A stretch of 64,000 nt of DNA from an uncultured Pseudomonadales bacterium (GCA_943788895.1 CALSRZ010000002.1:1-64000); one strand, 5' to 3'; positions 1 through 9,414 are shown, counted from the stretch's first letter. Notes: a model not told the origin generated them from the letters alone. Program-made: numbers and translations.

Positions 1-735
1 AGTGTTTTTAAAAGCGTTTTTTAAAGTGCTTGATGCAATAAATTGAGCCACTGTCTCACTGAGAAAGGGTAGGTTTTTCTCGGCAGCCAGACGGCCCAGG
101 TGGCCGACTACAAATGCTTTTTTGGGGATATTCATGGCCTTGCGAAAGCGCTCGCCATTGCCGTTCTCAAACTGTGAAATTTTAACGCCAGTTGGAACCA
201 CGTTAATTTTTGAATTAACGCCTCGTTGTCGCAACAGGGTCGCAACACTCTCGCTGGGGGCAAAGACTCTATCGGCCAGGTTGGCATAGTGGGTGGCTAG
301 CTCAATGGAAAACTGCTGCATTTTGGGGGAGTCTCCAGGCACATAGTGGGTGTACTTCTCGTAGAGTGTGTGCTGGGTAAAGACCAGTGGCAGATTGCGA
401 TAGCGTGCAATACGCATCGCTGTCATACCGAGCAGAAACGGATGGTGGGCGTGGATGATATGAGGTTGGAATTCATCGAGCTTGCGGCTGAGCAGGCCGG
501 ATACTGGCAGCGCGACGGAGAAGTCACTGCCGTTAAACTTTTGCAGTGCTGGAACACGCAATACATCAATTTCATCGCTCGGAGTATGCTCAAATTCTGG
601 CGCAACGATCAGAACCCGGTGCCCGAGTTTTCGATACTGCTGTGCAAAGCCTTCGACAGATCGCGCTACACCTCCCACATGAGGGGTAAAGGTGTTGGTA
701 AACATAACAATATTAAGCCTGGCACTGGTGTTCAC
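1..735 (-). CDS. Glycosyltransferase family 4 (GT-B), partial at window edge
   Basis: The reading frame is open from a GTG start at 733-735 to base 1, giving 245 codons with no stop, so the C-terminal part lies outside the window. A strong GAGGAG ribosome site sits just upstream of the GTG; a downstream ATG at 703-705 is less well placed. The N-terminus (FTNTFTPHVGGVA, then a Rossmann-like segment and an HAHHPF-type motif) matches the acceptor domain of GT4 glycosyltransferases. The last visible residues (VVGHLGRLAAEKNL) are the usual start of the sugar-nucleotide-binding domain. Family members move a sugar from a nucleotide donor to lipid or glycan acceptors at the cytoplasmic face of the membrane. 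It follows the TVP38-like gene by 18 bases and is probably co-transcribed. The substrate cannot be told. Confidence 0.85.
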   Translation of the reverse strand, partial: MNTSARLNIVMFTNTFTPHVGGVARSVEGFAQQYRKLGHRVLIVAPEFEHTPSDEIDVLRVPALQKFNGSDFSVALPVSGLLSRKLDEFQPHIIHAHHPFLLGMTAMRIARYRNLPLVFTQHTLYEKYTHYVPGDSPKMQQFSIELATHYANLADRVFAPSESVATLLRQRGVNSKINVVPTGVKISQFENGNGERFRKAMNIPKKAFVVGHLGRLAAEKNLPFLSETVAQFIASSTLKNAFKNT

Positions 736-753
736 AGTTAGCTCCTCAAATGA

Positions 754-1479
754 TTAGGGCTCCCCATCGGGAGTTGGATGATGATTGATATCTGCTGATA
801 GCAGGCGGTTGGCCCAGTGGTGGAGGTATAGAACAATACTTACTGTCATCACAAAGCCGATGCCATAGGCTGCCCATTCCAGGGCAGTGCGTTCTGCGTG
901 GCGAGTTCCCAGCGTTGCGATATCTGCAGCCAGAGAGCCGAGATAAGCGTTGTGCAAGGAGAAGGGAATAAACCCGAGTAGGCTGGCGCCGGCAAAATCC
1001 CGCAATGGCATTTCCGTCAAACCAAACAGGTAGTTGGAGAGTTTGCCGGGAAAAAAAGGAATCAGTCGAGTTAAAAGAACTATTTTGAAGCCCTGAGAGC
1101 TTATATCTTCGCTGATCAGGTCGAGTCGGTTGTTGGCTAGAATATAGCGCTTCAGGCGGCGTCCCATAAGATGGCGGGCGATTAGAAATGCAATGCAGGC
1201 GCCCAGTGTTGTCCCAATCGCGACACTGGCTGTGCCCTTGGTTATGCCAAAGACAAATCCGGCCCCAGTGGTAAATAAAACCCCCGGCAGTACCAATATC
1301 ACGACCAGAGCAATTATTAATACAAACCAAAAAAGTGCCCAGGTACCCAGTGAATCCAGCCACTGCAGGGTGCTGAGAATCTGCTTGTCTATATCCAGAA
1401 AAAGCATGATCAAAAGCAGCAGGGTCACAACAACGATGCCAATCACAATGCTTTTAATCAGGCCTAACTGTTTCGACAT
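754..1479 (-). CDS. TVP38/TMEM64 (DedA-like, VTT domain) membrane protein
   Basis: A 241-residue integral membrane protein. It has two N-terminal hydrophobic segments (about residues 10-30 and 45-75), a central SNARE-associated/VTT domain with the motif RLIPFFPGKLSNYLFGLTEM (about 135-155), and two later membrane segments. Proteins of this family are thought to act in membrane lipid transport or envelope homeostasis; no reaction is assigned here. The start is supported by a GAGG site a few bases upstream of ATG. The downstream glycosyltransferase begins 18 bases after the stop, so the two probably form an operon linking lipid or envelope glycan work. Confidence 0.85.
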   Translation of the reverse strand: MSKQLGLIKSIVIGIVVVTLLLLIMLFLDIDKQILSTLQWLDSLGTWALFWFVLIIALVVILVLPGVLFTTGAGFVFGITKGTASVAIGTTLGACIAFLIARHLMGRRLKRYILANNRLDLISEDISSQGFKIVLLTRLIPFFPGKLSNYLFGLTEMPLRDFAGASLLGFIPFSLHNAYLGSLAADIATLGTRHAERTALEWAAYGIGFVMTVSIVLYLHHWANRLLSADINHHPTPDGEP

Positions 1480-1714
1480 ACAACCTCAAGGCGTCCAGCG
1501 CCTGGCTGTCAGGTGAATGATAGTTAGACCAGTTAAACCGGTTGTCGTGGGGACATTATTGATGTCGGTCAAATAGCATGTGGATAGAATTTAATGCGGG
1601 TACGAAGCTAGGCTTGGGTATTTATGACCCCTGTCAATTTTCTTCTACAGGGAGTTGTAACAATTGAACGCTCTAAGCAATGGTAATTTTATGTGATTTT
1701 GCAGGGCCCGACTT

Positions 1715-3712
1715 ATGAGCAATTTTGTTGAATTAAAGCGGCAGATGATAGAGCACCAAATGGTTGCCCGGGGATTGCGTGACGAGCAGGTGCTTGCAGC
1801 GGTTAATGCTGTTCCACGAGAGAAGTTTGTACCCTCAGATCTGGTTGAGTTTGCCTATCATGACGCACCTCTTCCCATAGCTGCCAGACAGACTATTTCA
1901 CAACCTTATATTGTCGCTTTGATGATTGCGGCTCTGCAGTTGAAAGCAGAGGACAGGGTTCTTGAGATTGGCACTGGTTCGGGTTACGCGGCAGCTGTAT
2001 TGGCAGAGATTGCCGCTGAGGTTTATACGGTGGAACGGCATAAAATCCTCGCAGATAGTGCTCGCAGCAGGCTGGTTGAAATGGGGTACACCAATATAGA
2101 AGTGCTGTTTGGTGATGGCACTCTGGGTTGGCAGAGCCAGGCACCCTTTGATGCCATTGCAGTTGCTGCCGGTGGCCCGGAGGTTCCGCAGTCACTCAAA
2201 GAGCAGTTGGCCATCGGCGGTCGGCTGGTTATCCCCGTTGGTGACCAAATACATACGCAAAAGTTGTTGCGAATCCGTCGAATCAGCGAGACTGATTATC
2301 AAGAGGAAGATTTGGGTGCTGTGCATTTTGTGCCACTTATTGGTGTGTCTGGTTGGGAGGAAGAGGAGGCAGGGGAGCCTACGAAGGCTAAGGTTTCCAC
2401 CAGTCTCGAAGAATTAATTTATCAATCCAGCGAACATTTTGGCTCTGTAGAGGATGTTGATCTCGACAAGCTGTTACATCGAATCGGTAATTCTCGTTTG
2501 GTATTGCTCGGTGAGGCCAGTCATGGAAGTGCCGAGTTTTATGAAATGCGCGCGCGTATCACTCGGGAATTAATTGAGAAAAAAGGCTTTACTATCGTTG
2601 CCGTCGAGGCCGACTGGCCGGATGCCAGTCATATCAATCACTTTATTCACAACAGATCCCCAGACCCACTTTTAGTGGATGCGCCGTTTAGCCGATTCCC
2701 CACCTGGATGTGGGCCAATCAGTCAGTGCTGGAATTTTGCCACTGGTTAAAGCGTTTTAATGCAACTGTTGTCGATAAGGATCTGGCTGTCGGTTTTTAT
2801 GGGCTCGACCTGTACAGCCTGAATAGCTCAATTGAAGCGGTGTTAAATTACCTGCAAGAGGTGGACCCGGAGACAGCGGAATTGGCGAGGGGTCGCTATG
2901 GTTGTTTAACGCCATGGGCCAATGATCCTTCAATTTACGGTCAACTGATGTTGAACAAGCAGTACAAAAAATGCGAAAAAGAGGTGTTGGCCACTCTTCG
3001 GGATTTATTAAAGCAACGACTTGCCTACAGCGAAGCGGATGGGCAGCGTTTTTTTGATGCTGAGCAGAATGCACGTTTGGTGGCCAATGCTGAACGCTAC
3101 TATCGAACCCTCTACTATGCCGAGCAGAATTCCTGGAATCAGAGGGATCAGCATATGTTTGATACTTTGCAATCGATCCTCAAATTTAGAGGTACTGTCA
3201 ATGGTGTCAAGAGCAAAGCGGTTATCTGGGAGCACAATTCCCATATTGGCGATGCCCGGGCAACTCAGATGAGTGCCCGTGGTGAGTTAAATCTTGGCCA
3301 GCTGGTGCGCGAGAAATATAAGCGCGACAACTATCTGATTGGCTTTGGAACTGACCACGGCACAGTCGCGGCTGCTTCGGAGTGGGGCGGGCCAATGGAG
3401 GTCAAGCAGGTACAGCCGGCGCATATAGACAGTTATGAGCGGCTCTTTCACCAGGTGCCAACGGATAACTTTATATTACCCCTGATTAAACCATTGCAAC
3501 AAAATGTCCGCCGGAAACTGCTTGCCGAGCGACTGGAACGTGCCATTGGTGTTATCTATCGTCCAGAGAGTGAACTGCAAAGCCATTATTTTTATGCCAG
3601 TCTGGCGCGGCAGTTCGACGAATATATATGGTTCGATGAGACTCGAGCGGTTGAACCTTTGAGTAGGCAGCAAAATAAAGCTGGGCTAGAGACATTTCCT
3701 TTTGGTATTTAG
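1715..3712 (+). CDS. Fusion: protein-L-isoaspartate O-methyltransferase + erythromycin-esterase-like domain
   Basis: A 665-residue two-domain protein. Residues about 1-215 are a PCMT: the SAM-binding motif LEIGTGSGYAAAVLAE, an acidic GDGTLGW loop and the LAIGGRLVIPVG strand are all present, as in Pcm, which methylates damaged L-isoaspartyl residues for repair. Residues about 230-655 match the EreA/EreB erythromycin-esterase superfamily: GEASHG contains the expected Glu267 and His270, and EHNSHIGDA is the second His motif. A short charged linker (about 215-230) joins them. Both halves look intact and in one frame. The second domain need not hydrolyse macrolides; many family members are of unknown function. 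The gene stands alone between divergent and convergent neighbours, with AGGG before the ATG. Confidence 0.88.
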   Translation: MSNFVELKRQMIEHQMVARGLRDEQVLAAVNAVPREKFVPSDLVEFAYHDAPLPIAARQTISQPYIVALMIAALQLKAEDRVLEIGTGSGYAAAVLAEIAAEVYTVERHKILADSARSRLVEMGYTNIEVLFGDGTLGWQSQAPFDAIAVAAGGPEVPQSLKEQLAIGGRLVIPVGDQIHTQKLLRIRRISETDYQEEDLGAVHFVPLIGVSGWEEEEAGEPTKAKVSTSLEELIYQSSEHFGSVEDVDLDKLLHRIGNSRLVLLGEASHGSAEFYEMRARITRELIEKKGFTIVAVEADWPDASHINHFIHNRSPDPLLVDAPFSRFPTWMWANQSVLEFCHWLKRFNATVVDKDLAVGFYGLDLYSLNSSIEAVLNYLQEVDPETAELARGRYGCLTPWANDPSIYGQLMLNKQYKKCEKEVLATLRDLLKQRLAYSEADGQRFFDAEQNARLVANAERYYRTLYYAEQNSWNQRDQHMFDTLQSILKFRGTVNGVKSKAVIWEHNSHIGDARATQMSARGELNLGQLVREKYKRDNYLIGFGTDHGTVAAASEWGGPMEVKQVQPAHIDSYERLFHQVPTDNFILPLIKPLQQNVRRKLLAERLERAIGVIYRPESELQSHYFYASLARQFDEYIWFDETRAVEPLSRQQNKAGLETFPFGI

Positions 3713-3746
3713 CGCAGCTGTTTTTTGAGGAGTCCAGATTGCCAGA

Positions 3747-3770
3747 GTTTAGCGAGCCAAAACGCTAAAC
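3747..3770. terminator. Inverted repeat between convergent genes
   Basis: GTTTAGCG (3747-3754) and CGCTAAAC (3763-3770) form a perfect 8-bp stem with an 8-base loop. It lies between the stop of the Pcm/EreA fusion and the 3' end of the convergent glutaredoxin gene, overlapping that gene's stop codon. There is no clear T-tract, so its role as a bidirectional terminator is inferred from position only. Confidence 0.35.
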
Positions 3771-4133
3771 AAGATTAAACTGGTTTTTTAGATAGGCAAT
3801 AATATCGTTGGATTCGTAGAGCCACTCGACGGAGTTGTCGGGCTTTTCAATTCTCAGGCAGGGGACTTTATGGCGTCCGCCCTCTGTGGTCAGCTCAGCT
3901 TTGATATCGGCATTATTTTGCGCATCGCGGAGCTCAATATTAAGTGAGTGACGCTTGAGCTCCCGGCGCACTTTGACGCAGAAAGGGCAGGCATTAAATT
4001 GATACATTGACATACTGGCTGTAGCTGTATCGATCTCTTGTTGTGCAGCGCTATCTCTAACAATACCTTTTGGGGCGGTGATTGCGTCGAGAAGTAAAAT
4101 AATTCGGCCTAATATCCAGCGGATAATTTTCAT
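3765..4133 (-). CDS. Glutaredoxin-like (GST N-terminal domain) protein with N-terminal hydrophobic anchor
   Basis: A 122-residue protein. Residues 1-20 are hydrophobic (MKIIRWILGRIILLLDAIT) and may anchor it in the inner membrane. Residues about 41-122 are a glutaredoxin/thioredoxin fold with the CPFC redox motif at 49-52, a conserved KVPCL cis-proline segment and a C-terminal helix ending in AYLKNQFNLV. Such proteins reduce disulfides or glutathione mixed disulfides; the partner is unknown. It is monocistronic as far as can be seen, ending convergently with the Pcm/EreA fusion. Confidence 0.82.
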   Translation of the reverse strand: MKIIRWILGRIILLLDAITAPKGIVRDSAAQQEIDTATASMSMYQFNACPFCVKVRRELKRHSLNIELRDAQNNADIKAELTTEGGRHKVPCLRIEKPDNSVEWLYESNDIIAYLKNQFNLV

Positions 4134-4235
4134 TTATAAAATCCAGTTGAGTGATTTGTGTAAGCTGTCTGTCAGTACTTTCGTTAAGTACGTTTGTTTT
4201 TTATAGAGCGATGAAACTAAATTGGTCTATGCACA

Positions 4236-4273
4236 AATTATGTAAGCCGCGCCTTAGGCGCAGCTGCATAATT
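4236..4273 (-). terminator. Hairpin downstream of TPR-sulfotransferase gene
   Basis: Outer arms AATTATG (4236-4242) and CATAATT (4267-4273) enclose AGC/GCT and an inner GCGCC-TTA-GGCGC stem (4249-4261). The compound hairpin starts about 35 bases past the stop of the minus-strand sulfotransferase gene. It is a plausible transcription stop but lacks a clean U-tract. Confidence 0.45.
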
Positions 4274-4306
4274 TATTGTTTGAAATATTCCCAGAGACGG
4301 TTTGGT

Positions 4307-6286
4307 CTAGAGAGGGTAGTCGTTGAGCACAGATCCCAGGCTCTCTTTTAAAGGATCCAGATGGGCTTCAAAATTCTTCCACTGGTCGATTCCACCACGG
4401 TATATAGGCTGTCGCACCTGCTCGGAGGAGGGCGTGCGTACCGCGCGTTCAGTTTTATAGAAACTTAAACAGGCTTCTTCAAAGGGCAGCCCACAATAGT
4501 CGAGGATACGCCGTACCTGAGCTTCGAAGTCATTGACCACATCCTCGTATTGCACATGCAGTATCTGCTCTGGGAATATCGCCTGCCAGGTATCCATCAG
4601 TGACTGATAGTCCCGATAGTACTGACCGGCATCATCGAGGTCATAACTAAACGCCTGTCCCTCGGCGAATAGCTGTTTGTAGCCACTAAAGCAGCAGCCC
4701 ATTGGGTGACGTCGGGCATCGATGATCTTGGCGTTTGGCAGCATCAGTTTGATCAGGCCAATATGCCTGAAATTATTTGGCATTTTATCGATAAAGAACG
4801 GCGCATTCTGACGATGAACCTGAGTGTCATTGATATAGGCTTCGCCGAATTCACGATATTTATCTGTATCTAGGGTTTCGAGAATAGAGGGGTATAGGTT
4901 ATCCCCGGTCATATTGCCGCCTCTGCGCAGGTCGTTTACCAGTGCCAGCACATTGGGCAGTTCAAGGGTGCCATCAACCTGACTGTGGGACGACAGTATC
5001 TGCTCCAGTAATGTTGAGCCGGCGCGGGGTAGGCCGACGATAAAGATAGGGTCGGGGGCGCTGTGTCCAGAGCCTTTTCTATCGCTGACAAACTGACGGG
5101 TAAACAGTTGTTTTTGTTGTTCAAATTCTTCGGTCATCTGCTCGGGGGAGTAGCGACTTTGGGCTTTTTTAGCTTTGTTGCCGGCAGCGTAATGGCTAAA
5201 GGCCTGGTCAAATTTCTCGGCGTCTTCAAAGGCTTTACCCAGGGTGAAGTTGATATAGACCCGGTCCATAAATTTTAAATCATCGCTCTCTAGCTGGGCG
5301 AGCATTTTGCCAATATCGGCTTCGCTAAACTTGACGGTTTTTAGGTTGGCCAGCGAGTGCCAGGCTTCACCATAGGCAGAGCTGCTCTGGGTCGCTTTTC
5401 TATAGGAGACAATAGCCTCGTCTGTATCGCCGCAGGTTTTTAAGGCATGACCTTTTGATGTCAGGGTTACCGGGTCACCGGGGATTTTGGTAAGAATACT
5501 GTCAAACAGTTCCAGGGCTTTGTCATAGTCACCCATTTGCATACAGAGAACCGCATACAATGATTCAAAATGGACATTGTCGGGGTTGGCTTTATGCAGT
5601 GTCAGTACTTCGCCGTGGGCGGCTTCAATCTTTTGGCGCTTGCGCAGGGCTTCAATATAGTCAACGCGCAGCAGGTCGTTTTCCGGTTCCAGCTTAAGGG
5701 CGCTCTCTAATAAAAATTCTGCGTCATGGAGTATATTTAGTTTCATACCCACTTCGGCGAGCAATCTCATTGCCTCGACATGGTGAGGATGCTGTTTTAA
5801 AAAGTCCCGACACAGATCCTCTGCATTCGACAGTTTTCCCTGGGCGATAAAATCCATGGCGGCAATTAGTGGTTGAGGCATTTGCAGAACTCGCTGCAAA
5901 TGCGGCTTTAATCTAATCGCCTCGGCCTCTCGGCCCTGCTTTAGGAGTATCTCGATTTGCATACGCCAGCTTCCCTGTAGTGAGGGATTGGCATGGGTCG
6001 CGCGAGTATACAGATGCAGGGCCTGTTTCAGATTGCCCTTGGCACGATAGATATGACCCTCTTCCTGAAGTCCGCGGCCAAAGCTGGGGGCAATTTTTCT
6101 CAGGGCTTTTAATTGCTGCAGAGCCTCGTCTAATCGGTTGAGATACCTAAGGCAAACTGCACTGTAGTAGAGGGCATCAATATCGTCAGCTTGCGCCTCT
6201 AAGGACGAAGCCAATACTTCAAGCGCCTTTTCAAAGTGCTTGTCGCGCATCAATTGTTCAATCTGGATCTTATCTTGCTGATTCAA
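4307..6286 (-). CDS. TPR-repeat sulfotransferase
   Basis: A 659-residue protein. Residues about 1-340 are tandem tetratricopeptide repeats. Residues about 410-655 are a PAPS-dependent sulfotransferase domain: the 5'-phosphosulfate loop GLPRAGSTLLEQILSSHSQV, a DKMPNNF motif, and the 3'-phosphate motif RRHPMGCCFSGY. These enzymes transfer sulfate from PAPS to hydroxyl or amino acceptors; the TPR part probably holds the acceptor. The gene follows a TonB-dependent receptor with a strong terminator between them, so it is transcribed by read-through or from its own promoter. The PAPS donor could be supplied by the Sat/CysC genes at 16.0-17.9 kb. The acceptor is unknown. Confidence 0.9.
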   Translation of the reverse strand: MNQQDKIQIEQLMRDKHFEKALEVLASSLEAQADDIDALYYSAVCLRYLNRLDEALQQLKALRKIAPSFGRGLQEEGHIYRAKGNLKQALHLYTRATHANPSLQGSWRMQIEILLKQGREAEAIRLKPHLQRVLQMPQPLIAAMDFIAQGKLSNAEDLCRDFLKQHPHHVEAMRLLAEVGMKLNILHDAEFLLESALKLEPENDLLRVDYIEALRKRQKIEAAHGEVLTLHKANPDNVHFESLYAVLCMQMGDYDKALELFDSILTKIPGDPVTLTSKGHALKTCGDTDEAIVSYRKATQSSSAYGEAWHSLANLKTVKFSEADIGKMLAQLESDDLKFMDRVYINFTLGKAFEDAEKFDQAFSHYAAGNKAKKAQSRYSPEQMTEEFEQQKQLFTRQFVSDRKGSGHSAPDPIFIVGLPRAGSTLLEQILSSHSQVDGTLELPNVLALVNDLRRGGNMTGDNLYPSILETLDTDKYREFGEAYINDTQVHRQNAPFFIDKMPNNFRHIGLIKLMLPNAKIIDARRHPMGCCFSGYKQLFAEGQAFSYDLDDAGQYYRDYQSLMDTWQAIFPEQILHVQYEDVVNDFEAQVRRILDYCGLPFEEACLSFYKTERAVRTPSSEQVRQPIYRGGIDQWKNFEAHLDPLKESLGSVLNDYPL

Positions 6287-6304
6287 AATTACTTTTCCTT
6301 AGAC

Positions 6305-6333
6305 AAAAAATATGCCCCTATAAAGGGGCATAT
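6305..6333 (-). terminator. Rho-independent terminator of TonB-dependent receptor gene
   Basis: ATATGCCCC (6310-6318) pairs with GGGGCATAT (6325-6333) across a 6-base loop. On the minus strand the stem is followed by TTTTTT (complement of 6305-6310). This is a textbook intrinsic terminator 27 bases beyond the receptor stop. Confidence 0.88.
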
Positions 6334-6359
6334 CGATTCTAGCATTTAACAACCTTCAG

Positions 6360-9134
6360 TTAGAAGTTGTAAGTCATGCGCAATCCCATGGTGCAGGGTC
6401 TTGCATATGAAACACGCTCTCTATCATTAACGAAGTTGCGAGATAGCTCTGCGCGCTCATCGGTCATGTTATCCATGAAGAACTCGGCGCCCCAGGTCTC
6501 ACCTGTTACACCAGCAGTCACTCCGTACATAGTCCAGCCCTGGATCTCATCGCGATTCATTCTGATGATATCGCTATATGATTCGTCAGAATGGGCTGCA
6601 TGAGACATAACGTGAGCGGTCAAACCATTCGCCAGAGTCCATTCATAACGCGCCTGGAGATTGGCCTGGAATTCAGGAGCGAAGGCTAGGGAATCACCTC
6701 TAACAACGTCGTTTGTCGGTGTTAGAACCTTAGTGATTTTAGTGTCGAGGAACGATACAGCACCACTAAGAGTCAGACCCTGTACTGAATTTGGAGCGTA
6801 GATAAAGTCTGCTTCTAAGCCGCTGATTCTAGCGTTTGCTGCATTATCTGAGAAGAACAGGTTGGCAATCGAAGGATCAAAGATTGTGGTCTGTAGGTTC
6901 TCGATTTCGGCATAGAAAGCACTACCATTGGCACGCAACTGTCCGTCCATAAGGTCAGTTTTCCAACCAAATTCAAGGTTGGTTACTTCATCCGTCATCA
7001 GTTCGAATGGAACCGTGTAGCCGTCAGCATTAGACGCGCCACCAGGACGGTTTAACAGCCCTGGTCGGAAACCTTCAGAGTAAGTAGCATAGAGCAGTAC
7101 ATCGGAACTAGGCGTCCAGTTCAATGTTCCCTTAAAGATGGTGCCGCTTGTTTTGGCTTCATCAGGTGCCTTAAGAGCGTTAAGGATACCGGCGATCTCT
7201 AAATCACTGATTGCATTAGGCGCATTGGCTACTGAGCCACGTCCAACACTAAAGCCATCAGCTTCAGTTAAAGCGGCTTTAACTTCATCAAAAGTTACGC
7301 CATCTTCAAATGTGATTCGAGTCGCCAGCTTGCTGTCGCCAATAAAGGTCAGCTTGCCATCACCATCGTAGAGATCGGTGATATTAGTACCGAATGCGTC
7401 AACATCTGTTCCCTGGAAGAAGTTGCCGAATGACGAGTTGGCACCACCTTCCATATCTACACGAACGTCGTACCAGCGAGCACCGGCTGTAAATGAGAAC
7501 TCATCATTTAAATCAAAGGTTACTTCACCAAACACGCCGAGCTGTTCATCGGTGCGCTTAATATCATTTCTAAAGATTGTATCTCTAGGGAAAGGGCCAG
7601 TCTGCGACAGGAAGCCATCGTCAAATGGTTCGTTCAATGGTGAATCAACGCCATCGTATAAATTCCAGAAATTGGCTTCAAGCATGCCGGGGTAACGGAA
7701 ATCAACGCGCTCTTGTAATTCTAGGTCGCTGTAGAAAGCGCCACCAGTAGCACGTACCGACTGATCCTGATCTGTAGTAAAGCGCAGTTCATGAGTGCTG
7801 ACGGTAGTTTCACTGTAGCTGGTTACATAGGTATCTGGTGCATAACAGGTGCCCGCAGGAATATTTGATGCATAACCTGGGTTGTAATAGTTATATTCCG
7901 GATAGGTCACTGTGGTATCACAGATATAGTAAGGAAGGTATTGGCCGACAAATAGGTAGTCGGTGTAATCGATCATCTGATCCGTTTCGCGCTTGGTGTA
8001 AGCGCCGGCATAGACAATATTCAAATCGCCAACACGACCTTCGAGCTTCCAGTTAACGTTCTCGAACGAGTCTTCTAAGCTCTCTGGGTTGTAGCGCTGA
8101 ACAGAAGGGCTCTTTGTGCCAAGGTTTGGATCAGCCTGGAATACACCATCGGTGTCCAGATCTTGCTGGCCGTAGCCCAGCAGCAGTGACCAATCGTCAT
8201 TGAGATCAATCAGTGCGGCGAGTCTAGCGCCTTCATACTTAGCGTCGTTGAAATCTTCTTCAACCAAATCACTGTTGTTGGCTTCTTCGAAATTAACCAG
8301 CGCATAGCTTGAAGGGTCGTTTGGATCCAGTGGAACTCGGTTTTCCTGGTAAGACAGGCCTTGAATCGAATCAATATAAGTCTGAGTCTGGAAACCGGCA
8401 CGCAGATCTGAAACAGGAACGCCATTCGAGCGCATTGTGCCTGCTTCACGGAAACGTGCACTTTCAAGTGCTGTTAATGTTCCCTGTACGTTATCAATAT
8501 AACCGCCTTGATCATCGCGGTAGACAACACCACGGATAGTTACGCTGTCATTGACTGGTGCGTTGAACATGGCTTCGACATTGTTGCTGTCTTCGCCCTG
8601 GACTGTCTGGGAGTAGCCTACTTTGATGCGACCGTATGTATCGGTAGGATCTGGCTTGTTGGTAATCAAGCGAACGGTACCAGCCTGTGAGCTAGCGCCA
8701 AATAATGTGCCCTGGGGGCCAGAAAGTACTTCGATACGTTCCATATCCGCAGCGTAAACATCAAGGTTACGACCGGGCTGCGCGAGCGGCTGCTCGTCTA
8801 GGTAGAACGCTACGTTTGGTGCCAGACCAGCTACACCAGCGGTTGTCAGGTTAGGGGTAGTTGAAGCAACACCGCGAATATAGATAGTGTTTTGTCCTGG
8901 ACCACTACCACCGGCAGTTACGCCAGGTAGCTGAATCAGATAGTCTTCAAAGTTGGAGACACCTAGCTGGTCGAGCTTTTCTGAAGTAATGGCAGAGACA
9001 GCAACAGCAATATCCTGAGTGCTGGCAGTGCGCTTGGTGGCGGTGACTAATACTTCTTCGATTTCAGCGTGAGAAAGACTTGCAGTAGATGATGCTGCAA
9101 CAATGGCGCTAAATAGCGCGGTGCGTTTAAGCAT
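6360..9134 (-). CDS. TonB-dependent outer-membrane receptor
   Basis: A 924-residue protein. Residues 1-23 are a signal peptide ending in SLSHA, followed by a TonB-box-like EIEEVLVTATKR. A plug domain (about 35-170) contains RIEVLSGPQGTLFGASSQAG, and the rest is a 22-strand barrel ending in the outer-membrane C-terminal signature with terminal Phe (GLRMTYNF). It imports a ligand across the outer membrane using TonB energy. The proteobacterial VTATKR type is common for carbohydrates, steroids, aromatics and siderophores, and nothing here fixes the ligand. The neighbour is a TPR-sulfotransferase. The upstream 265-base AT-rich gap is shared with the divergent BCCT gene and must hold the promoters. 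Confidence 0.93.
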   Translation of the reverse strand: MLKRTALFSAIVAASSTASLSHAEIEEVLVTATKRTASTQDIAVAVSAITSEKLDQLGVSNFEDYLIQLPGVTAGGSGPGQNTIYIRGVASTTPNLTTAGVAGLAPNVAFYLDEQPLAQPGRNLDVYAADMERIEVLSGPQGTLFGASSQAGTVRLITNKPDPTDTYGRIKVGYSQTVQGEDSNNVEAMFNAPVNDSVTIRGVVYRDDQGGYIDNVQGTLTALESARFREAGTMRSNGVPVSDLRAGFQTQTYIDSIQGLSYQENRVPLDPNDPSSYALVNFEEANNSDLVEEDFNDAKYEGARLAALIDLNDDWSLLLGYGQQDLDTDGVFQADPNLGTKSPSVQRYNPESLEDSFENVNWKLEGRVGDLNIVYAGAYTKRETDQMIDYTDYLFVGQYLPYYICDTTVTYPEYNYYNPGYASNIPAGTCYAPDTYVTSYSETTVSTHELRFTTDQDQSVRATGGAFYSDLELQERVDFRYPGMLEANFWNLYDGVDSPLNEPFDDGFLSQTGPFPRDTIFRNDIKRTDEQLGVFGEVTFDLNDEFSFTAGARWYDVRVDMEGGANSSFGNFFQGTDVDAFGTNITDLYDGDGKLTFIGDSKLATRITFEDGVTFDEVKAALTEADGFSVGRGSVANAPNAISDLEIAGILNALKAPDEAKTSGTIFKGTLNWTPSSDVLLYATYSEGFRPGLLNRPGGASNADGYTVPFELMTDEVTNLEFGWKTDLMDGQLRANGSAFYAEIENLQTTIFDPSIANLFFSDNAANARISGLEADFIYAPNSVQGLTLSGAVSFLDTKITKVLTPTNDVVRGDSLAFAPEFQANLQARYEWTLANGLTAHVMSHAAHSDESYSDIIRMNRDEIQGWTMYGVTAGVTGETWGAEFFMDNMTDERAELSRNFVNDRERVSYARPCTMGLRMTYNF

Positions 9135-9414
9135 GAAGATAACCCCTATAGATTAATTATTATTATGATGTTTAACGCCACACCTTAGCACAATAAACTT
9201 TAGTGTTCTAACAAAACTCTATACCTTATATTACGCATAGTTTTGAAGAATTATAAAATAAGGCTTACATATTAGGTTATTTAGTGTAATGCTGAACTTG
9301 TAAAGCCGCGAAAGAGTGAGAATTATGCTTTCTACTCTATCGATATAAGAATAAATCGGCCTTTTGTATTCCCAATTAAAATTAAACCTCTAAATAGTTT
9401 TGGTCATTTTCCCT

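Noticed and set aside
746-1363. Minus-strand 205-codon frame overlapping the TVP38-like gene
   Set aside because: Same region in another frame; composition is unlike a protein of this organism, and the TVP38 frame has clear membrane-family motifs.
2440-3712. Macrolide (erythromycin) resistance gene
   Set aside because: The superfamily is broad, the domain is fused to Pcm, and there is no mobile or resistance context; resistance is not supported.
4151-4351. Small plus-strand frame of 66 codons
   Set aside because: It overlaps the hairpin and the 3' end of the sulfotransferase gene, has no ribosome site, and shows no recognisable features.
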